A stretch of DNA of 64,000 nt, taken from NCBI RefSeq assembly GCF_030269325.1, contig NZ_BSTD01000002.1, positions 124,001 to 188,000 of the forward strand, read 5' to 3'. Origin of the DNA: Amycolatopsis sp. NBRC 101858 (GTDB lineage Bacteria; Actinomycetota; Actinomycetes; Mycobacteriales; Pseudonocardiaceae). The notes below the pieces were generated by a model that made no database searches, was not told the DNA's origin, and saw only the letters and a list, made by a program, of their open reading frames with translations. Shown here piece by piece: positions 47,267 through 56,451 of this stretch (its first letter is position 1; every line of letters begins with the position of its first letter). The position numbers were made by a program, and so were the translations under genes.

Positions 47267-47611
47267 GTGCCCCGATACTGCTTCTGCCTGCAGGTGAAGC
47301 CGGACCGGAAGGCCGAATACGCGCAGCGGCACCGCGCGGTGTGGCCCGAGATGCGGCAGGCCCTGCTCGACACCGGCTGGCGCAACTACTCGCTGTTCCT
47401 GCGCGAGGACGGCCTCCTGATCGGCTACGTCGAAGCCGACGACCTCGAAGCCGCGCAGGCCGCGATGGCCGGGACCGAGGTCAACGCCCGCTGGCAGGCG
47501 GAGATGGCGGAGTTCTTCACCGGCCTCGACGGCGGCCCGCCCGACGAAGGCTTTCAGCTCCTGGACGAGGTCTTCCACCTCGAAACCCCCACCGTCGCGG
47601 AAGGACAGTGA
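47267..47611 (+). CDS. rhaM: L-rhamnose mutarotase
   Basis: A 114-residue ferredoxin-like alpha/beta-barrel protein that interconverts the anomers of L-rhamnose. The N-terminus (YCFCLQVKPDRKAEYAQRHR, then AVWPEM) with the catalytic histidine in RHRAVWPEM and NYSLFLREDGLLIGYVEADD are characteristic. GTG start at 47267 after AAAGGA. Its stop overlaps the rhamnose isomerase GTG (GTGA). The 65-bp gap upstream is the longest inside the operon. Confidence 0.92.
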   Translation: MPRYCFCLQVKPDRKAEYAQRHRAVWPEMRQALLDTGWRNYSLFLREDGLLIGYVEADDLEAAQAAMAGTEVNARWQAEMAEFFTGLDGGPPDEGFQLLDEVFHLETPTVAEGQ

Positions 47612-48783
47612 TCGCCGTGGGCGACTTGACGGCCGTGAAACAGGCCCTGCGGGCCCAGCGCATCGAGACGCCGTCGTGGGCGTACGCGAACTCGGGCACC
47701 CGGTTCAAGGTGTTCCCGCAACCCGGTGTCCCGCGGACACCCGAAGAGAAGATCGCCGACGCCGCGACCGTGCACCGGTTCACCGGGGTCGCTCCGAGCG
47801 TCGCGCTGCACATCCCGTGGGACCGCGTCGACGACTACGGCGCCCTGACGGCCTACGCGCGTGACGCGGGCGTGGAGATCGGCGCGATCAACACCAACGT
47901 CTTCCAGGACGAGGACTACAAGCTCGGCTCGGTCACCAACCCCGACGCCGGCATCCGCCGCAAGGCCACCGACCACCTCCTGGAAGCCATCTCCATCATG
48001 GACGCGACGGGCTCGCGCGACCTGAAGCTGTGGTTCTCCGACGGCATCAACTACCCGGGCCAGGACGACATCCGCGACCGCCAGGACCGGCTGGCCGAGG
48101 CCCTGCGCGAAACCTACGACCGGCTCGGCGACGACCAGCGCATGCTGCTGGAGTACAAGCTCTTCGAGCCCGCCTTCTACGCCACCGACGTCCCGGACTG
48201 GGGCACGTCCTACGCGCACTGCATCGAGCTGGGGGAGAAGGCGACGGTGTGCATCGACACCGGTCACCACGCCCCCGGCACGAACATCGAGTTCATCGTC
48301 GCGTTCCTGCTGCGGGCCGGGAAGCTCGGCGCGTTCGACTTCAACTCGCGCTTCTACGCCGACGACGACCTGATGGTCGGGGCGGCGGACCCGTTCCAGC
48401 TGTTCCGGATCATGTACGAGATCGTCCGCGGCGAAGCCCTCGACCCGGCCTACGGCATCGCGTTCATGCTCGACCAGTGCCACAACATCGAGGCCAAGAT
48501 CCCGGCGATCATCCGCTCGGTGATGAACGTCCAGGAGGCCACGGCCAAGGCGCTGCTCGTCGACCGTCCCGCGTTGCGCGTGGCCCAGCAGGCCGGGGAC
48601 GTCCTGGCCGCGAACGCCGTGCTGATGGACGCCTACAACACCGACGTCCGGCCGCTGCTGGCCGAGCTGCGCGAGGACTCCGGGCTCGACCCGGACCCCG
48701 TCGCCGCCTACCACCGCAGCGGGTACCAGGAGAAGATCGTGGCCGAGCGCGCCGGCGGCACGCAGGCCGGATGGGGAGCATGA
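47608..48783 (+). CDS. rhaI: L-rhamnose isomerase
   Basis: A 391-residue TIM-barrel isomerase turning L-rhamnose into L-rhamnulose. It resembles the Pseudomonas stutzeri/Gram-positive RhaI type: SWAYANSGTRFKVFPQPGVP, LHIPWDRVDDYGAL, LKLWFSDGINYPGQDDIRDR, LEYKLFEPAFYATDVPDWGT and CIDTGHHAPGTNIEF, which contain the Glu, Asp and His metal ligands. The GTG at 47608 overlaps the mutarotase stop; a GTG three codons later is also possible. Confidence 0.92.
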   Translation: MIAVGDLTAVKQALRAQRIETPSWAYANSGTRFKVFPQPGVPRTPEEKIADAATVHRFTGVAPSVALHIPWDRVDDYGALTAYARDAGVEIGAINTNVFQDEDYKLGSVTNPDAGIRRKATDHLLEAISIMDATGSRDLKLWFSDGINYPGQDDIRDRQDRLAEALRETYDRLGDDQRMLLEYKLFEPAFYATDVPDWGTSYAHCIELGEKATVCIDTGHHAPGTNIEFIVAFLLRAGKLGAFDFNSRFYADDDLMVGAADPFQLFRIMYEIVRGEALDPAYGIAFMLDQCHNIEAKIPAIIRSVMNVQEATAKALLVDRPALRVAQQAGDVLAANAVLMDAYNTDVRPLLAELREDSGLDPDPVAAYHRSGYQEKIVAERAGGTQAGWGA

Positions 48784-50804
48784 CGATGACCGTGCCGGAG
48801 CAGCTCATCGCGCGCAGCAACGCGCTCGGAGCCGACCCGCGCAACACCAACTACGCCGGCGGCAACACCTCCGCCAAGGGTGACGTCACCGACCCGGTGA
48901 CCGGCGCGCCGACGGAGGTGCTGTGGGTCAAGGGCTCCGGCGGTGACCTCGGCACGCTCAAGGAGTCGGGGCTCGCGGTGCTGCGGCTCGACCGGCTGCG
49001 GTCCTTGGTGGACGTCTACCCGGGCGTCGAGCGCGAGGACGAGATGGTCGCCGCGTTCGACTACTGCCTGCACGGCCGGGGCGGCGCGGCGCCGTCGATC
49101 GACACCGCCATGCACGGCCTGGTCGAGGCCCCGCACGTCGACCACCTGCACCCGGACTCCGGCATCGCCCTGGCCACGGCGGCCGACGGCGCCGCGCTGA
49201 CGAAGGAGTGCTTCGGCGACCGCGTGGCGTGGGTGGACTGGCGGCGGCCCGGGTTCCAGCTGGGCCTGGACATCGCCGCCGTGAAGGAAGCCAACCCGCA
49301 GGCCATCGGCGTGATCCTCGGCGGCCACGGCATCACCGCGTGGGGCGCGACCTCGGAAGAGTGCGAGCGGAACTCCCTCGACATCATCCGCACGGCCGAG
49401 GCGTTCCTCGCCTCGCGCGGGGCCGCCGAGCCGTTCGGCCCGGTCGTCCCGGGCTTCGAAGCGCTCCCGGAAGCCGAGCGGCACGCCCGCGCGGCCGCCT
49501 TGGCGCCGGTGGTCCGCGGGCTCGCGTCGACCGACCAGCGGCAGGTCGGGCACTACACCGACAGCGACGTCGTGCTGGAGTTCCTGGCGCGCGAGAAGCT
49601 CGCGGCCCTGGCCGCCCTCGGCACGTCGTGCCCGGACCACTTCCTGCGCACCAAGGTCCGGCCGCTGGTGGTGGACCTGCCGGCGACCGCGTCGCTCGAG
49701 GACGTCGTCGCGCGGCTTAAGGAACTGCACGCCGAGTACCGCGACGAGTACCGCGCCTACTACGAGCGGCACGCGACCCCGGACTCGCCGGCCATGCGCG
49801 GCGCGGACCCGGCGATCGTGCTCGTCCCCGGCGTCGGGATGTTCTCCTTCGGCAAGGACAAGCAGACCGCGCGCGTGGCGGGCGAGTTCTACGTCAACGC
49901 GATCAACGTCATGCGTGGCGCGGAGGCGGTTTCTTCCTACGCGCCGATCCCGGAGAGCGAGAAGTTCCGGATCGAGTACTGGGCCCTGGAAGAAGCGAAG
50001 CTGCAGCGCATGCCGAAGCCGAAGCCCCTGGCCGGGCGGATCGCGCTCGTGACCGGCGCGGGCTCGGGCATCGGCAAGGCCATCGCCCTGCGGCTCGCCG
50101 CCGAGGGAGCCTGCGTCGCGATCGCCGACCTGAACGCCGCCGCGGCCTCCGAAGTGGCCGCGGAGACCGGCGGCATCGCGGTGACCGCCGACGTCACCGA
50201 CGCCGCCGCCGTGCAGGCCGCGGTGGACGCGACCGTGCTGGCCTTCGGCGGGATCGACCTGGTCGTCAACAACGCCGGGCTGTCCATCTCGAAGCCGCTG
50301 CTGGAGACGACCGAACGCGACTGGGACCTGCAGCACGACGTCATGGCGAAGGGCTCGTTCCTGGTCGCCCGCGCGGCGGCGAAGGCGATGATCGACCAGG
50401 GCATCGGCGGCGACATCGTCTACATCTCGTCGAAGAACGCGGTGTTCGCGGGCCCCAACAACGTCGCGTACGGCGCGGCCAAGGCCGACCAGGCGCACCA
50501 GGTCCGGCTGCTCGCGGCCGAGCTGGGCGGGCACGGCATCCGCGTCAACGGCGTCAACCCGGACGGCGTCGTCCAGGGCTCCGGCATCTTCGCCGGCGGC
50601 TGGGGCGCCCAGCGTGCCGCCGTCTACGGCGTCGAGGAGGCGAAGCTCGGCGAGTTCTACGCCCAGCGGACCATCCTCAAGCGCGAGGTGCTGCCCGAGC
50701 ACGTCGCGGCCGCCGTCTTCGCCCTCACCGGCGGCGACCTCACCCACACCACCGGCCTGCACGTCCCCGTGGACGCCGGGGTGGCCGCCGCGTTCCTGCG
50801 CTGA
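48780..50804 (+). CDS. rhaE: Bifunctional rhamnulose-1-phosphate aldolase / short-chain dehydrogenase
   Basis: A 674-residue fusion. Residues ~1-400 form a class II aldolase (NYAGGNTSAKG, and metal-site HVDHLHPDSG plus ILGGHGITAWG) that splits L-rhamnulose 1-phosphate into dihydroxyacetone phosphate and L-lactaldehyde. Residues ~415-674 are a short-chain dehydrogenase with TGAGSGIGKA, NNAG and a catalytic YGAAK, presumably acting on the lactaldehyde. The ATG at 48780 overlaps the isomerase stop (ATGA). This fusion is the usual actinobacterial and Bacillus route. Confidence 0.92.
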   Translation: MTMTVPEQLIARSNALGADPRNTNYAGGNTSAKGDVTDPVTGAPTEVLWVKGSGGDLGTLKESGLAVLRLDRLRSLVDVYPGVEREDEMVAAFDYCLHGRGGAAPSIDTAMHGLVEAPHVDHLHPDSGIALATAADGAALTKECFGDRVAWVDWRRPGFQLGLDIAAVKEANPQAIGVILGGHGITAWGATSEECERNSLDIIRTAEAFLASRGAAEPFGPVVPGFEALPEAERHARAAALAPVVRGLASTDQRQVGHYTDSDVVLEFLAREKLAALAALGTSCPDHFLRTKVRPLVVDLPATASLEDVVARLKELHAEYRDEYRAYYERHATPDSPAMRGADPAIVLVPGVGMFSFGKDKQTARVAGEFYVNAINVMRGAEAVSSYAPIPESEKFRIEYWALEEAKLQRMPKPKPLAGRIALVTGAGSGIGKAIALRLAAEGACVAIADLNAAAASEVAAETGGIAVTADVTDAAAVQAAVDATVLAFGGIDLVVNNAGLSISKPLLETTERDWDLQHDVMAKGSFLVARAAAKAMIDQGIGGDIVYISSKNAVFAGPNNVAYGAAKADQAHQVRLLAAELGGHGIRVNGVNPDGVVQGSGIFAGGWGAQRAAVYGVEEAKLGEFYAQRTILKREVLPEHVAAAVFALTGGDLTHTTGLHVPVDAGVAAAFLR

Positions 50805-50822
50805 CTTCCCTGGAGGAGACCG

Positions 50823-52244
50823 ATGACCCTCGACCGCATCACGCCGCGCAAGACCCGCGTCGGGCTCGTCGCGGGCGGGCTCGGCGCGTACTGGCCGCAG
50901 TTCCCCGCGCTGTTGCCGCAGCTGGAGGCCTCGGCGCGGCGCGTCGCCGAACGACTGTCCGGAATGGACTGCGAAGTCGTCGACGCCGGGTTCGTCTCCG
51001 ACGCCCAGGAGGGCGCGGCCGCGGCGGAGAAGCTGCGGGTGGCCGGGTGCGACCTGATCGTCGGGTTCCTCACGACGTACCTGACGTCCAGCATGCTGGC
51101 GCCGATCGCGCAGCGTTCGGGCGCGCCGGTGCTGCTGCTGAACCTGCAGCCGACCGAGGCGATGGACCACGACTCCTTCGACACCGGCGCGTGGCTGGCC
51201 TACTGCGGCGCCTGCCCGCTGCCGGAGATGGCGAACACGTTCCGCCGCGTCGGCGTCGAGTTCCGCTCGGTGTCCGGCTACCTCGAGGACGCGCGGGCGT
51301 GGACGCGGATCGAGCGCTGGATCAAGGCGGCCGGCGTCCGGGCGGCACTGCGGCACGGGCGGCACGGCCTGCTCGGGCACCTCTACCCGGGCATGATGGA
51401 CGTCTCGACCGACCCGACCCTGGTGTCCGGTCAGCTCGGCGGCCACGTCGAGATCCTCGAGGTCGACGACCTGCGGGTGCGCGTCGAGAAGGTCACCGAC
51501 GACGAGACCGCAGCGCGGGTCGCCCTGGCGTGTGACGTGTTCACGGTGGACGAGTCGGTAGTGGACGAAGACTTCGCTTGGGGCGCACGGGTTTCCGTGG
51601 CCCTGGACCGGCTCGTCGAAGACTTCTCCCTCGACTCGCTGGCCTACTACCACCGCGGCCTCGACGGCGAGACCCACGAGCGCGTCGGCGCCGGGTTCAT
51701 CCTCGGCGCGTCCCTGCTCACCGCGCGCGGCATCCCGGCGGTCGGCGAGTACGAGCTGCGGACATCCCTGGCGATGCTCGTCATGGACCGGCTCGGCGCG
51801 GGCGGGTCGTTCACCGAGCTGCAGGCGCTGAACTTCCGCGACGGCGTCGTCGAGATGGGCCACGACGGCCCGGCGCACCTCGGCATCAGCGCGCGCAAGC
51901 CGCTGCTGCGCGGCCTCGGCGTCTACCACGGCAAGCGCGGCTGGGGCGTGTCGGTGGAGTTCGACGTCAAGCACGGGCCGGTGACGCTGTGCGGGCTCGG
52001 CCAGCGGCGCGACGGGACGTTCTCGCTCATCGCGTCCGAAGGCACGGTCGTGCCCGGGCCGCTGCTGCGGATCGGCAACACGACCTCGCGCGTCGACTTC
52101 GGGTGCGACCCGGGGGAGTGGACCGACGCGTGGTCGGCCAGCGGCATCGCGCACCACTGGGCGCTCGGCACCGGCCACCGGGTCGCCGAGCTGACGGCCG
52201 TCGCGGACCTGCTCGGGCTGGAGCTGACCGTGGTGAACCCGTGA
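50823..52244 (+). CDS. L-fucose/L-arabinose isomerase-family protein
   Basis: A 473-residue protein of the FucI/AraA superfamily: RVGLVAGGLGAYWPQFPALL, LIVGFLTTYLTSSMLAPIAQ, LLLNLQPTEAMD, and the metal-site regions GHLYPGMMDVSTD and VGEYELRTSLAMLVMDRLGA. The terminal part (ALGTGHRVAELTAVADLLGL) matches the family. It lies between the aldolase and rhamnulokinase genes, 18 bp after the former. Because RhaI already isomerises rhamnose, this enzyme probably handles a second sugar (L-fucose or a related aldose) or acts downstream. Which one is not visible. Confidence 0.82.
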   Translation: MTLDRITPRKTRVGLVAGGLGAYWPQFPALLPQLEASARRVAERLSGMDCEVVDAGFVSDAQEGAAAAEKLRVAGCDLIVGFLTTYLTSSMLAPIAQRSGAPVLLLNLQPTEAMDHDSFDTGAWLAYCGACPLPEMANTFRRVGVEFRSVSGYLEDARAWTRIERWIKAAGVRAALRHGRHGLLGHLYPGMMDVSTDPTLVSGQLGGHVEILEVDDLRVRVEKVTDDETAARVALACDVFTVDESVVDEDFAWGARVSVALDRLVEDFSLDSLAYYHRGLDGETHERVGAGFILGASLLTARGIPAVGEYELRTSLAMLVMDRLGAGGSFTELQALNFRDGVVEMGHDGPAHLGISARKPLLRGLGVYHGKRGWGVSVEFDVKHGPVTLCGLGQRRDGTFSLIASEGTVVPGPLLRIGNTTSRVDFGCDPGEWTDAWSASGIAHHWALGTGHRVAELTAVADLLGLELTVVNP

Positions 52245-53647
52245 CGCGGGTGGCGGCCGTCGACCTCGGCGCGTCCAGCGGGCGGGTCATGGCGGGGACC
52301 GTCGGCAGCTCGACGTTGAGCGTCGAGGAGGTGCGGCGGTTCCCGAACGGCGGGGTCCGGGCGGGGCCGGTGCTGTACTGGGACGTCCTGGGCCTCTACC
52401 GCGAATCCCTCGCCGGGATCCGGGAAGCCGGCGAGGTGGCCGGGGTCGGGATCGACTCGTGGGCCGTCGACTACGGGCTCCTGGACGAGCGGGGAGCGCT
52501 GCTCGGCAACCCCGTCCACTACCGGGACCCGCGGACCGACGGGGTGCCGGCCGCGGTGGCCGCTTCGGTCTCCGCCCGGAAGCTGTACGACGTCACGGGG
52601 GTGCAGCAGCTGCCGTTCAACACGCTGTACCAGCTGGTGGCCGAGGGCGCCCGGCTCGACGCGGCCCGGACGATGCTGCTGATCCCGGACCTGCTGAACT
52701 ACTGGCTCACGGGCTCGGTGGGGGCGGAGCGGACGAACGCGTCGACCACGCAGCTCTACGACGTCCGCGCGCGGACGTGGGCCACTTCGCTCGCCTCCCA
52801 GGTCGGCATCCCGCCGCGGTTGCTGCCGCCGTTGCGCGACCCGGGCACGGTGGTGGGCACGGCACCGGAGCTGTCCGGGCTGCCGGTGGTGGCGGTCGGC
52901 TCGCACGACACGGCGTCCGCGGTGGTCGCGGTGCCGGCTTCGCCGGGGACGAACTTCGCGTACATCTCGTCGGGCACGTGGTCGCTGGCCGGGCTGGAGC
53001 TGCCCGCGCCGGAGCTGAGCGACGCGGCCCTGGCGGCGAACTTCACCAACGAGGGCGGTGTCGACGGCACGATCCGCTTCCTGCGCAACGTGATGGGCCT
53101 GTGGGTGCTGTCGGAGACGCTGCGGACGTGGTCCACTTCGGACCTGCCCGGTCTGCTGAGCGCGGCAGCCGCTTCGCCCGGGCCGGCGGCGGTCGTGGAC
53201 ATCGACGCGCCGGAGTTCCTGCCGCCGGGCGACATGCCGGCCCGGCTTGCGGCGGCGTGCACGGCAACCGGCCAGCGGCTGCCTCCGGAGCGGGGCGCGG
53301 TGGTCCGGTGCATTGTGGACAGCCTGGCGCTGGCGTACCGCCGCACCCTCCGCGCGGCGGCCTCGATCACGGGCCGCCCGATCGACGTGGTCCACATCGT
53401 CGGCGGCGGAGCGCGGAACGAGCTGCTGTGCCAGCTGACGGCGGACGCGTGTGGCGTGCCGGTCCTGGCGGGCCCGGTGGAGGCCGCGGCGCTGGGGAAC
53501 GTCCTGGTCCAGGCGAGGGCACTGGGGGAGGATTTGCCGGACCTGGCGGCGATGCGGGCTCTGGTGCGGGAGACCCAAGAAGTCCGCCGCTACGAGCCAT
53601 CGGGTACCGGTGACTGGGATGCGGCGGAGGCCCGGCTGGCCCGCTGA
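52241..53647 (+). CDS. rhaB: Rhamnulokinase
   Basis: A 468-residue FGGY-family kinase phosphorylating L-rhamnulose at C1. The N-terminal phosphate motif is AVDLGASSGRVM. Other marks are GIDSWAVDYGLLD, PNTLYQ-type QLPFNTLYQLVAEG, SHDTASAVVAVP, YISSGTWSLAGLE and VHIVGGGARNELLCQLTADA. The GTG at 52241 overlaps the preceding stop (GTGA). It is the last gene of the rhamnose operon. Confidence 0.92.
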   Translation: MTRVAAVDLGASSGRVMAGTVGSSTLSVEEVRRFPNGGVRAGPVLYWDVLGLYRESLAGIREAGEVAGVGIDSWAVDYGLLDERGALLGNPVHYRDPRTDGVPAAVAASVSARKLYDVTGVQQLPFNTLYQLVAEGARLDAARTMLLIPDLLNYWLTGSVGAERTNASTTQLYDVRARTWATSLASQVGIPPRLLPPLRDPGTVVGTAPELSGLPVVAVGSHDTASAVVAVPASPGTNFAYISSGTWSLAGLELPAPELSDAALAANFTNEGGVDGTIRFLRNVMGLWVLSETLRTWSTSDLPGLLSAAAASPGPAAVVDIDAPEFLPPGDMPARLAAACTATGQRLPPERGAVVRCIVDSLALAYRRTLRAAASITGRPIDVVHIVGGGARNELLCQLTADACGVPVLAGPVEAAALGNVLVQARALGEDLPDLAAMRALVRETQEVRRYEPSGTGDWDAAEARLAR

Positions 53648-53830
53648 GCCGGCGCGCCGGACCGGCCTGCGCGCTTCGGCACCGGGCCGTGCCGCTCACC
53701 GGACCGAACTGCGCGATCTTCCCCTCAGCCCTGTCCCGCCCGGGCACACTCCCCGAAGCACGGTTGCGAGCCCGGGCGCCCCGCGGCGAGCCTGAGCACG
53801 GATCCGGCCCAGACTCGAGGGAGCACCGCG

Positions 53831-54589
53831 ATGGCGTACCGAACCCGCACCCTGACCGCCGTGGCCGCCGCCTGCGCGCTGGCCCTGACGTTCCCGGGCA
53901 CCGCCGCCGCCGATCCGCCGAACGCTATCCCCGGCAACGCCTCCGACTTCGAGAAGACCTTCCAGCCCGCCTTCGACTACGACAAGGACGGCTGCTACCC
54001 GACCCCGGCCATCGGCCCGGACGGCACCATCGCCCCCGGCCTCTCCCTGGGCGGCGACACCAACGGCCACTGCCGCGACTCCTGGGACCTCGACAACACG
54101 AACTCCTACTCGCGCCAGAAGTGCAACAACGGCTGGTGCGCCGTGATGTTCACCCTCTACTTCGAGAAGGACCAGGCCTCCCTCGGCCCCGGCAGCGCCG
54201 GGCACCGCCACGACTGGGAGCACGTCGTCGTCTGGGTCAAGGACAACCAGGTCGAGTACGTCGCGACGTCGCAGCACGGCGGCTTCGCCATCCACGACCG
54301 CGCGAGCATGCGCTTCGAGGGCACGCACGCGAAGGTCGTCTACCACAAGGACGGCGGTTCGACGCACTGCTTCCGCGCCGCCAACGGCAACGACGACCCG
54401 CCGGAGAACCACAAGGGCACCTGGCAGTACCCGACGCTCGTCGGCTGGGACGGCTACCCCGCCGGCATCCGCGACAAGCTCGTGGCCGCGAACTTCGGCA
54501 GCGCCACCTTCGGCATCAAGGACGACCAGTTCGCCGGCAACCTCGGCAAGGCGAAGCCGGCCGGGATCCCGTTCGACCAGAACGCCTAG
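53831..54589 (+). CDS. Secreted NPP1-family (necrosis-inducing, NLP) protein
   Basis: A 252-residue secreted protein. A Sec signal ends around TAAADPP (residues ~22-30). The NLP hallmark heptapeptide GHRHDWE is intact at 124-130, followed by HVVVWVKDNQVEYVATSQHG. Four or five cysteines (such as C55, C81, C98, C103) could form disulfides, as in the Streptomyces and Bacillus group. NLPs of plant pathogens lyse dicot cells by binding sphingolipids, but bacterial soil members often have unknown roles. ATG at 53831 after GAGGGAG. No neighbouring toxin or secretion genes. Confidence 0.87.
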   Translation: MAYRTRTLTAVAAACALALTFPGTAAADPPNAIPGNASDFEKTFQPAFDYDKDGCYPTPAIGPDGTIAPGLSLGGDTNGHCRDSWDLDNTNSYSRQKCNNGWCAVMFTLYFEKDQASLGPGSAGHRHDWEHVVVWVKDNQVEYVATSQHGGFAIHDRASMRFEGTHAKVVYHKDGGSTHCFRAANGNDDPPENHKGTWQYPTLVGWDGYPAGIRDKLVAANFGSATFGIKDDQFAGNLGKAKPAGIPFDQNA

Positions 54590-54762
54590 GTCGTCACCGG
54601 GGCGCCGCGGCCGCGTTTCAGCTCGAAGAACCCCGGCTTCCTCGCCGCGGGACCGGGCGGCCAACGGGGTCGAACCAGAGATCAACGGTCTTCACCCGGC
54701 TCACGCCAAGCGGCGGACCGGCCCGGCAGAAGATCCGGTTCCGGCCTGCCGGACCGGGCCGA

Positions 54763-55371
54763 TCAGAGCCAGCCGCGCTCGTCCGCGATGCGCACGGCGT
54801 CGACGCGGTTGCGCGCGCCGGTCTTGGTGATCGCCGCGGAGACGTAGTTGCGGACCGTGCCTTCGGACAGGTAGAGCCGCGACGCGATCTCGGCGACCGT
54901 GGCGCCGCTGCGGGCGGTGATCAGCACGTCCCGTTCCCGCGCGGTGAGCGGCGACTCGCCCGCGGCCAGCGTCGCCACGGCCAGCGCCGGATCCACCACC
55001 CGCTCGCCCTTGCGCACGCGGCGGATCGCGTCGGCCAGGACGTCGGCGGGGGCGTCCTTCACGACGAACCCGGCCGCGCCCGCGTCCATCGCGCGGCGCA
55101 GGTAGCCGGCGCGCCCGAACGTCGTGAGCATGACGACCCGGCAGTCCGGCACCTGCTCGGCGAGCACCGCCGCGGCCGCGAGCCCGTCCAGACCCGGCAT
55201 CTCGATGTCCAGCAGCGCGACGTCGGGCCGGTGGTCCCGCGCCGCCGCGACGACCTCGTCGCCGCGGCCGACGGACGCGACCACCTCGAAGTCGTCCTCC
55301 AGCGCGAGCAGCGCGCACAGCGCCTGGCGGACCAGTTCCTGGTCGTCGGCGAGCAGCAGCCGGATCGTCAC
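54763..55371 (-). CDS. NarL/DesR-type response regulator
   Basis: A 202-residue response regulator: receiver with D9-D10 and phospho-acceptor D55 (VALLDIEMPGLDG), and a C-terminal LuxR HTH (LTARERDVLITARSGATVAE). GTG at 55371 overlaps the kinase stop (GTGA). It forms a three-gene operon with the kinase and an upstream membrane protein gene. A TGACA-TT-TGTCA dyad upstream of the operon is its likely site. Confidence 0.87.
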   Translation of the reverse strand: MTIRLLLADDQELVRQALCALLALEDDFEVVASVGRGDEVVAAARDHRPDVALLDIEMPGLDGLAAAAVLAEQVPDCRVVMLTTFGRAGYLRRAMDAGAAGFVVKDAPADVLADAIRRVRKGERVVDPALAVATLAAGESPLTARERDVLITARSGATVAEIASRLYLSEGTVRNYVSAAITKTGARNRVDAVRIADERGWL

Positions 55372-56441
55372 AGCGTCACCCGCACGTGCCAGCCACGCGG
55401 CCGGACCGGACCGGCCCGGAACTGCCCGCCGGCGGCCTTGACGCGTTCGCGGAGCCCGGCCAGCCCGGAGCCCTCCTCGGGGGAACCGCCCACGCCGTCA
55501 TCGACCACCTCCACAGTGGACTCGGTCACCGTCACCGCGCACCGGGTCGCGCGCGCGTGCCGGGCCACGTTGGTCAGCCCTTCGCGCACGACCCACCCGA
55601 ACAGCTCTTGCCGCGCCGGGTCGACGACGTCGGTCGCGGTCGGCAGGTCGGCAGTGACGCCGCATGCGCGCAGCAGCTCGCGGCCGCGGGCGAGCTCGCC
55701 GGCGAGCGTGACCTCCCGGTAGCCCGACACGGCCGCGCGCACGTCGGTCAGCGCCTGCCGGGCCAGGGTCTCGACCTCGGTCATCTCTTCGCCCGCGCGG
55801 GCGTCGCCGGTGTCCAGCAGCCGCCGGGCCAAGGTGCTCTTGACGGTGATCGCGGTCAGCGAGTGGCCGAGCAGGTCGTGCAGATCGCGGGCGATCCGGG
55901 TCCGTTCGGCCTCGGACGCGAGCCGCGCGACCTCGGCCCGGGCTTCGACCAGCGCGGCGTTGGCCCGGACCGCCTCGGCGAAGGCGTAGACGACCAAGAC
56001 GGTGAACACGAGCGCGACCGCCTGCGTCCACCCCGCCGTGCCCCACAGCATCCACGGGACCACCAGCGCCGCGAGCGCGGCGACGACCACGAGCGCGCCG
56101 GAGTACCGCGGCAGCCGGGGCACCGCCAGGGACACGACGACCGTGGCGAGGAAGAACGTTTCGGCGTGGGCGAAGGGGAGCGCGGCGACGAAGAGGACGG
56201 CCAGCACGCCCAGGAGCGGCCAGAACCGGCGCGCGTGCCGCGCCGCGGCCCGCGTCGCGAGGACGTAGCAGCCGACGAAGACGCCGACGATCACGCAGCC
56301 CGCCACCGCGGCGCGGCCCGACGAGTGCTGGAACACGCCGGGCACGGTCACCGCCGGGTAGACGAGCATGCCCGCGTCGAGCAGCACCAGCCGCCAGCCG
56401 CGCACCCAGCGCTGCACGTCGGCCGGTTCCGTCCTGTCCAT
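55368..56441 (-). CDS. DesK-type membrane sensor histidine kinase
   Basis: A 357-residue kinase with five to six N-terminal membrane helices (~20-150) and no extracellular domain, as in DesK-like sensors of membrane state or membrane-active drugs. The HisKA_3 box is RTRIARDLHDLLGHSLTAIT and the HATPase part is short, with VVDDGVGG and GSGLAGLRERVKAAGG. The ATG at 56441 (MDRTEPADVQRW) is preferred over an earlier frame start at 56495, which would run into the preceding gene. Confidence 0.87.
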   Translation of the reverse strand: MDRTEPADVQRWVRGWRLVLLDAGMLVYPAVTVPGVFQHSSGRAAVAGCVIVGVFVGCYVLATRAAARHARRFWPLLGVLAVLFVAALPFAHAETFFLATVVVSLAVPRLPRYSGALVVVAALAALVVPWMLWGTAGWTQAVALVFTVLVVYAFAEAVRANAALVEARAEVARLASEAERTRIARDLHDLLGHSLTAITVKSTLARRLLDTGDARAGEEMTEVETLARQALTDVRAAVSGYREVTLAGELARGRELLRACGVTADLPTATDVVDPARQELFGWVVREGLTNVARHARATRCAVTVTESTVEVVDDGVGGSPEEGSGLAGLRERVKAAGGQFRAGPVRPRGWHVRVTL

Positions 56442-56451
56442 CACCGGCACG

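Noticed and set aside
48708..52178. Minus-strand open frame of about 1150 codons across the rhamnose genes
   Set aside because: It runs opposite three clearly assigned genes and has low-complexity Arg/Asp/Val composition, so it is a codon-bias shadow.
53649..53660. CCGGCGCGCCGG as a terminator of the rhamnose operon
   Set aside because: It is a loopless 12-bp GC palindrome with no U-tract, common by chance at this base composition.
54590..54762. A tRNA-like or attachment-site sequence downstream of the NLP gene
   Set aside because: A GGTCGAACC stretch looked suggestive, but no cloverleaf arms or CCA end could be built around it.
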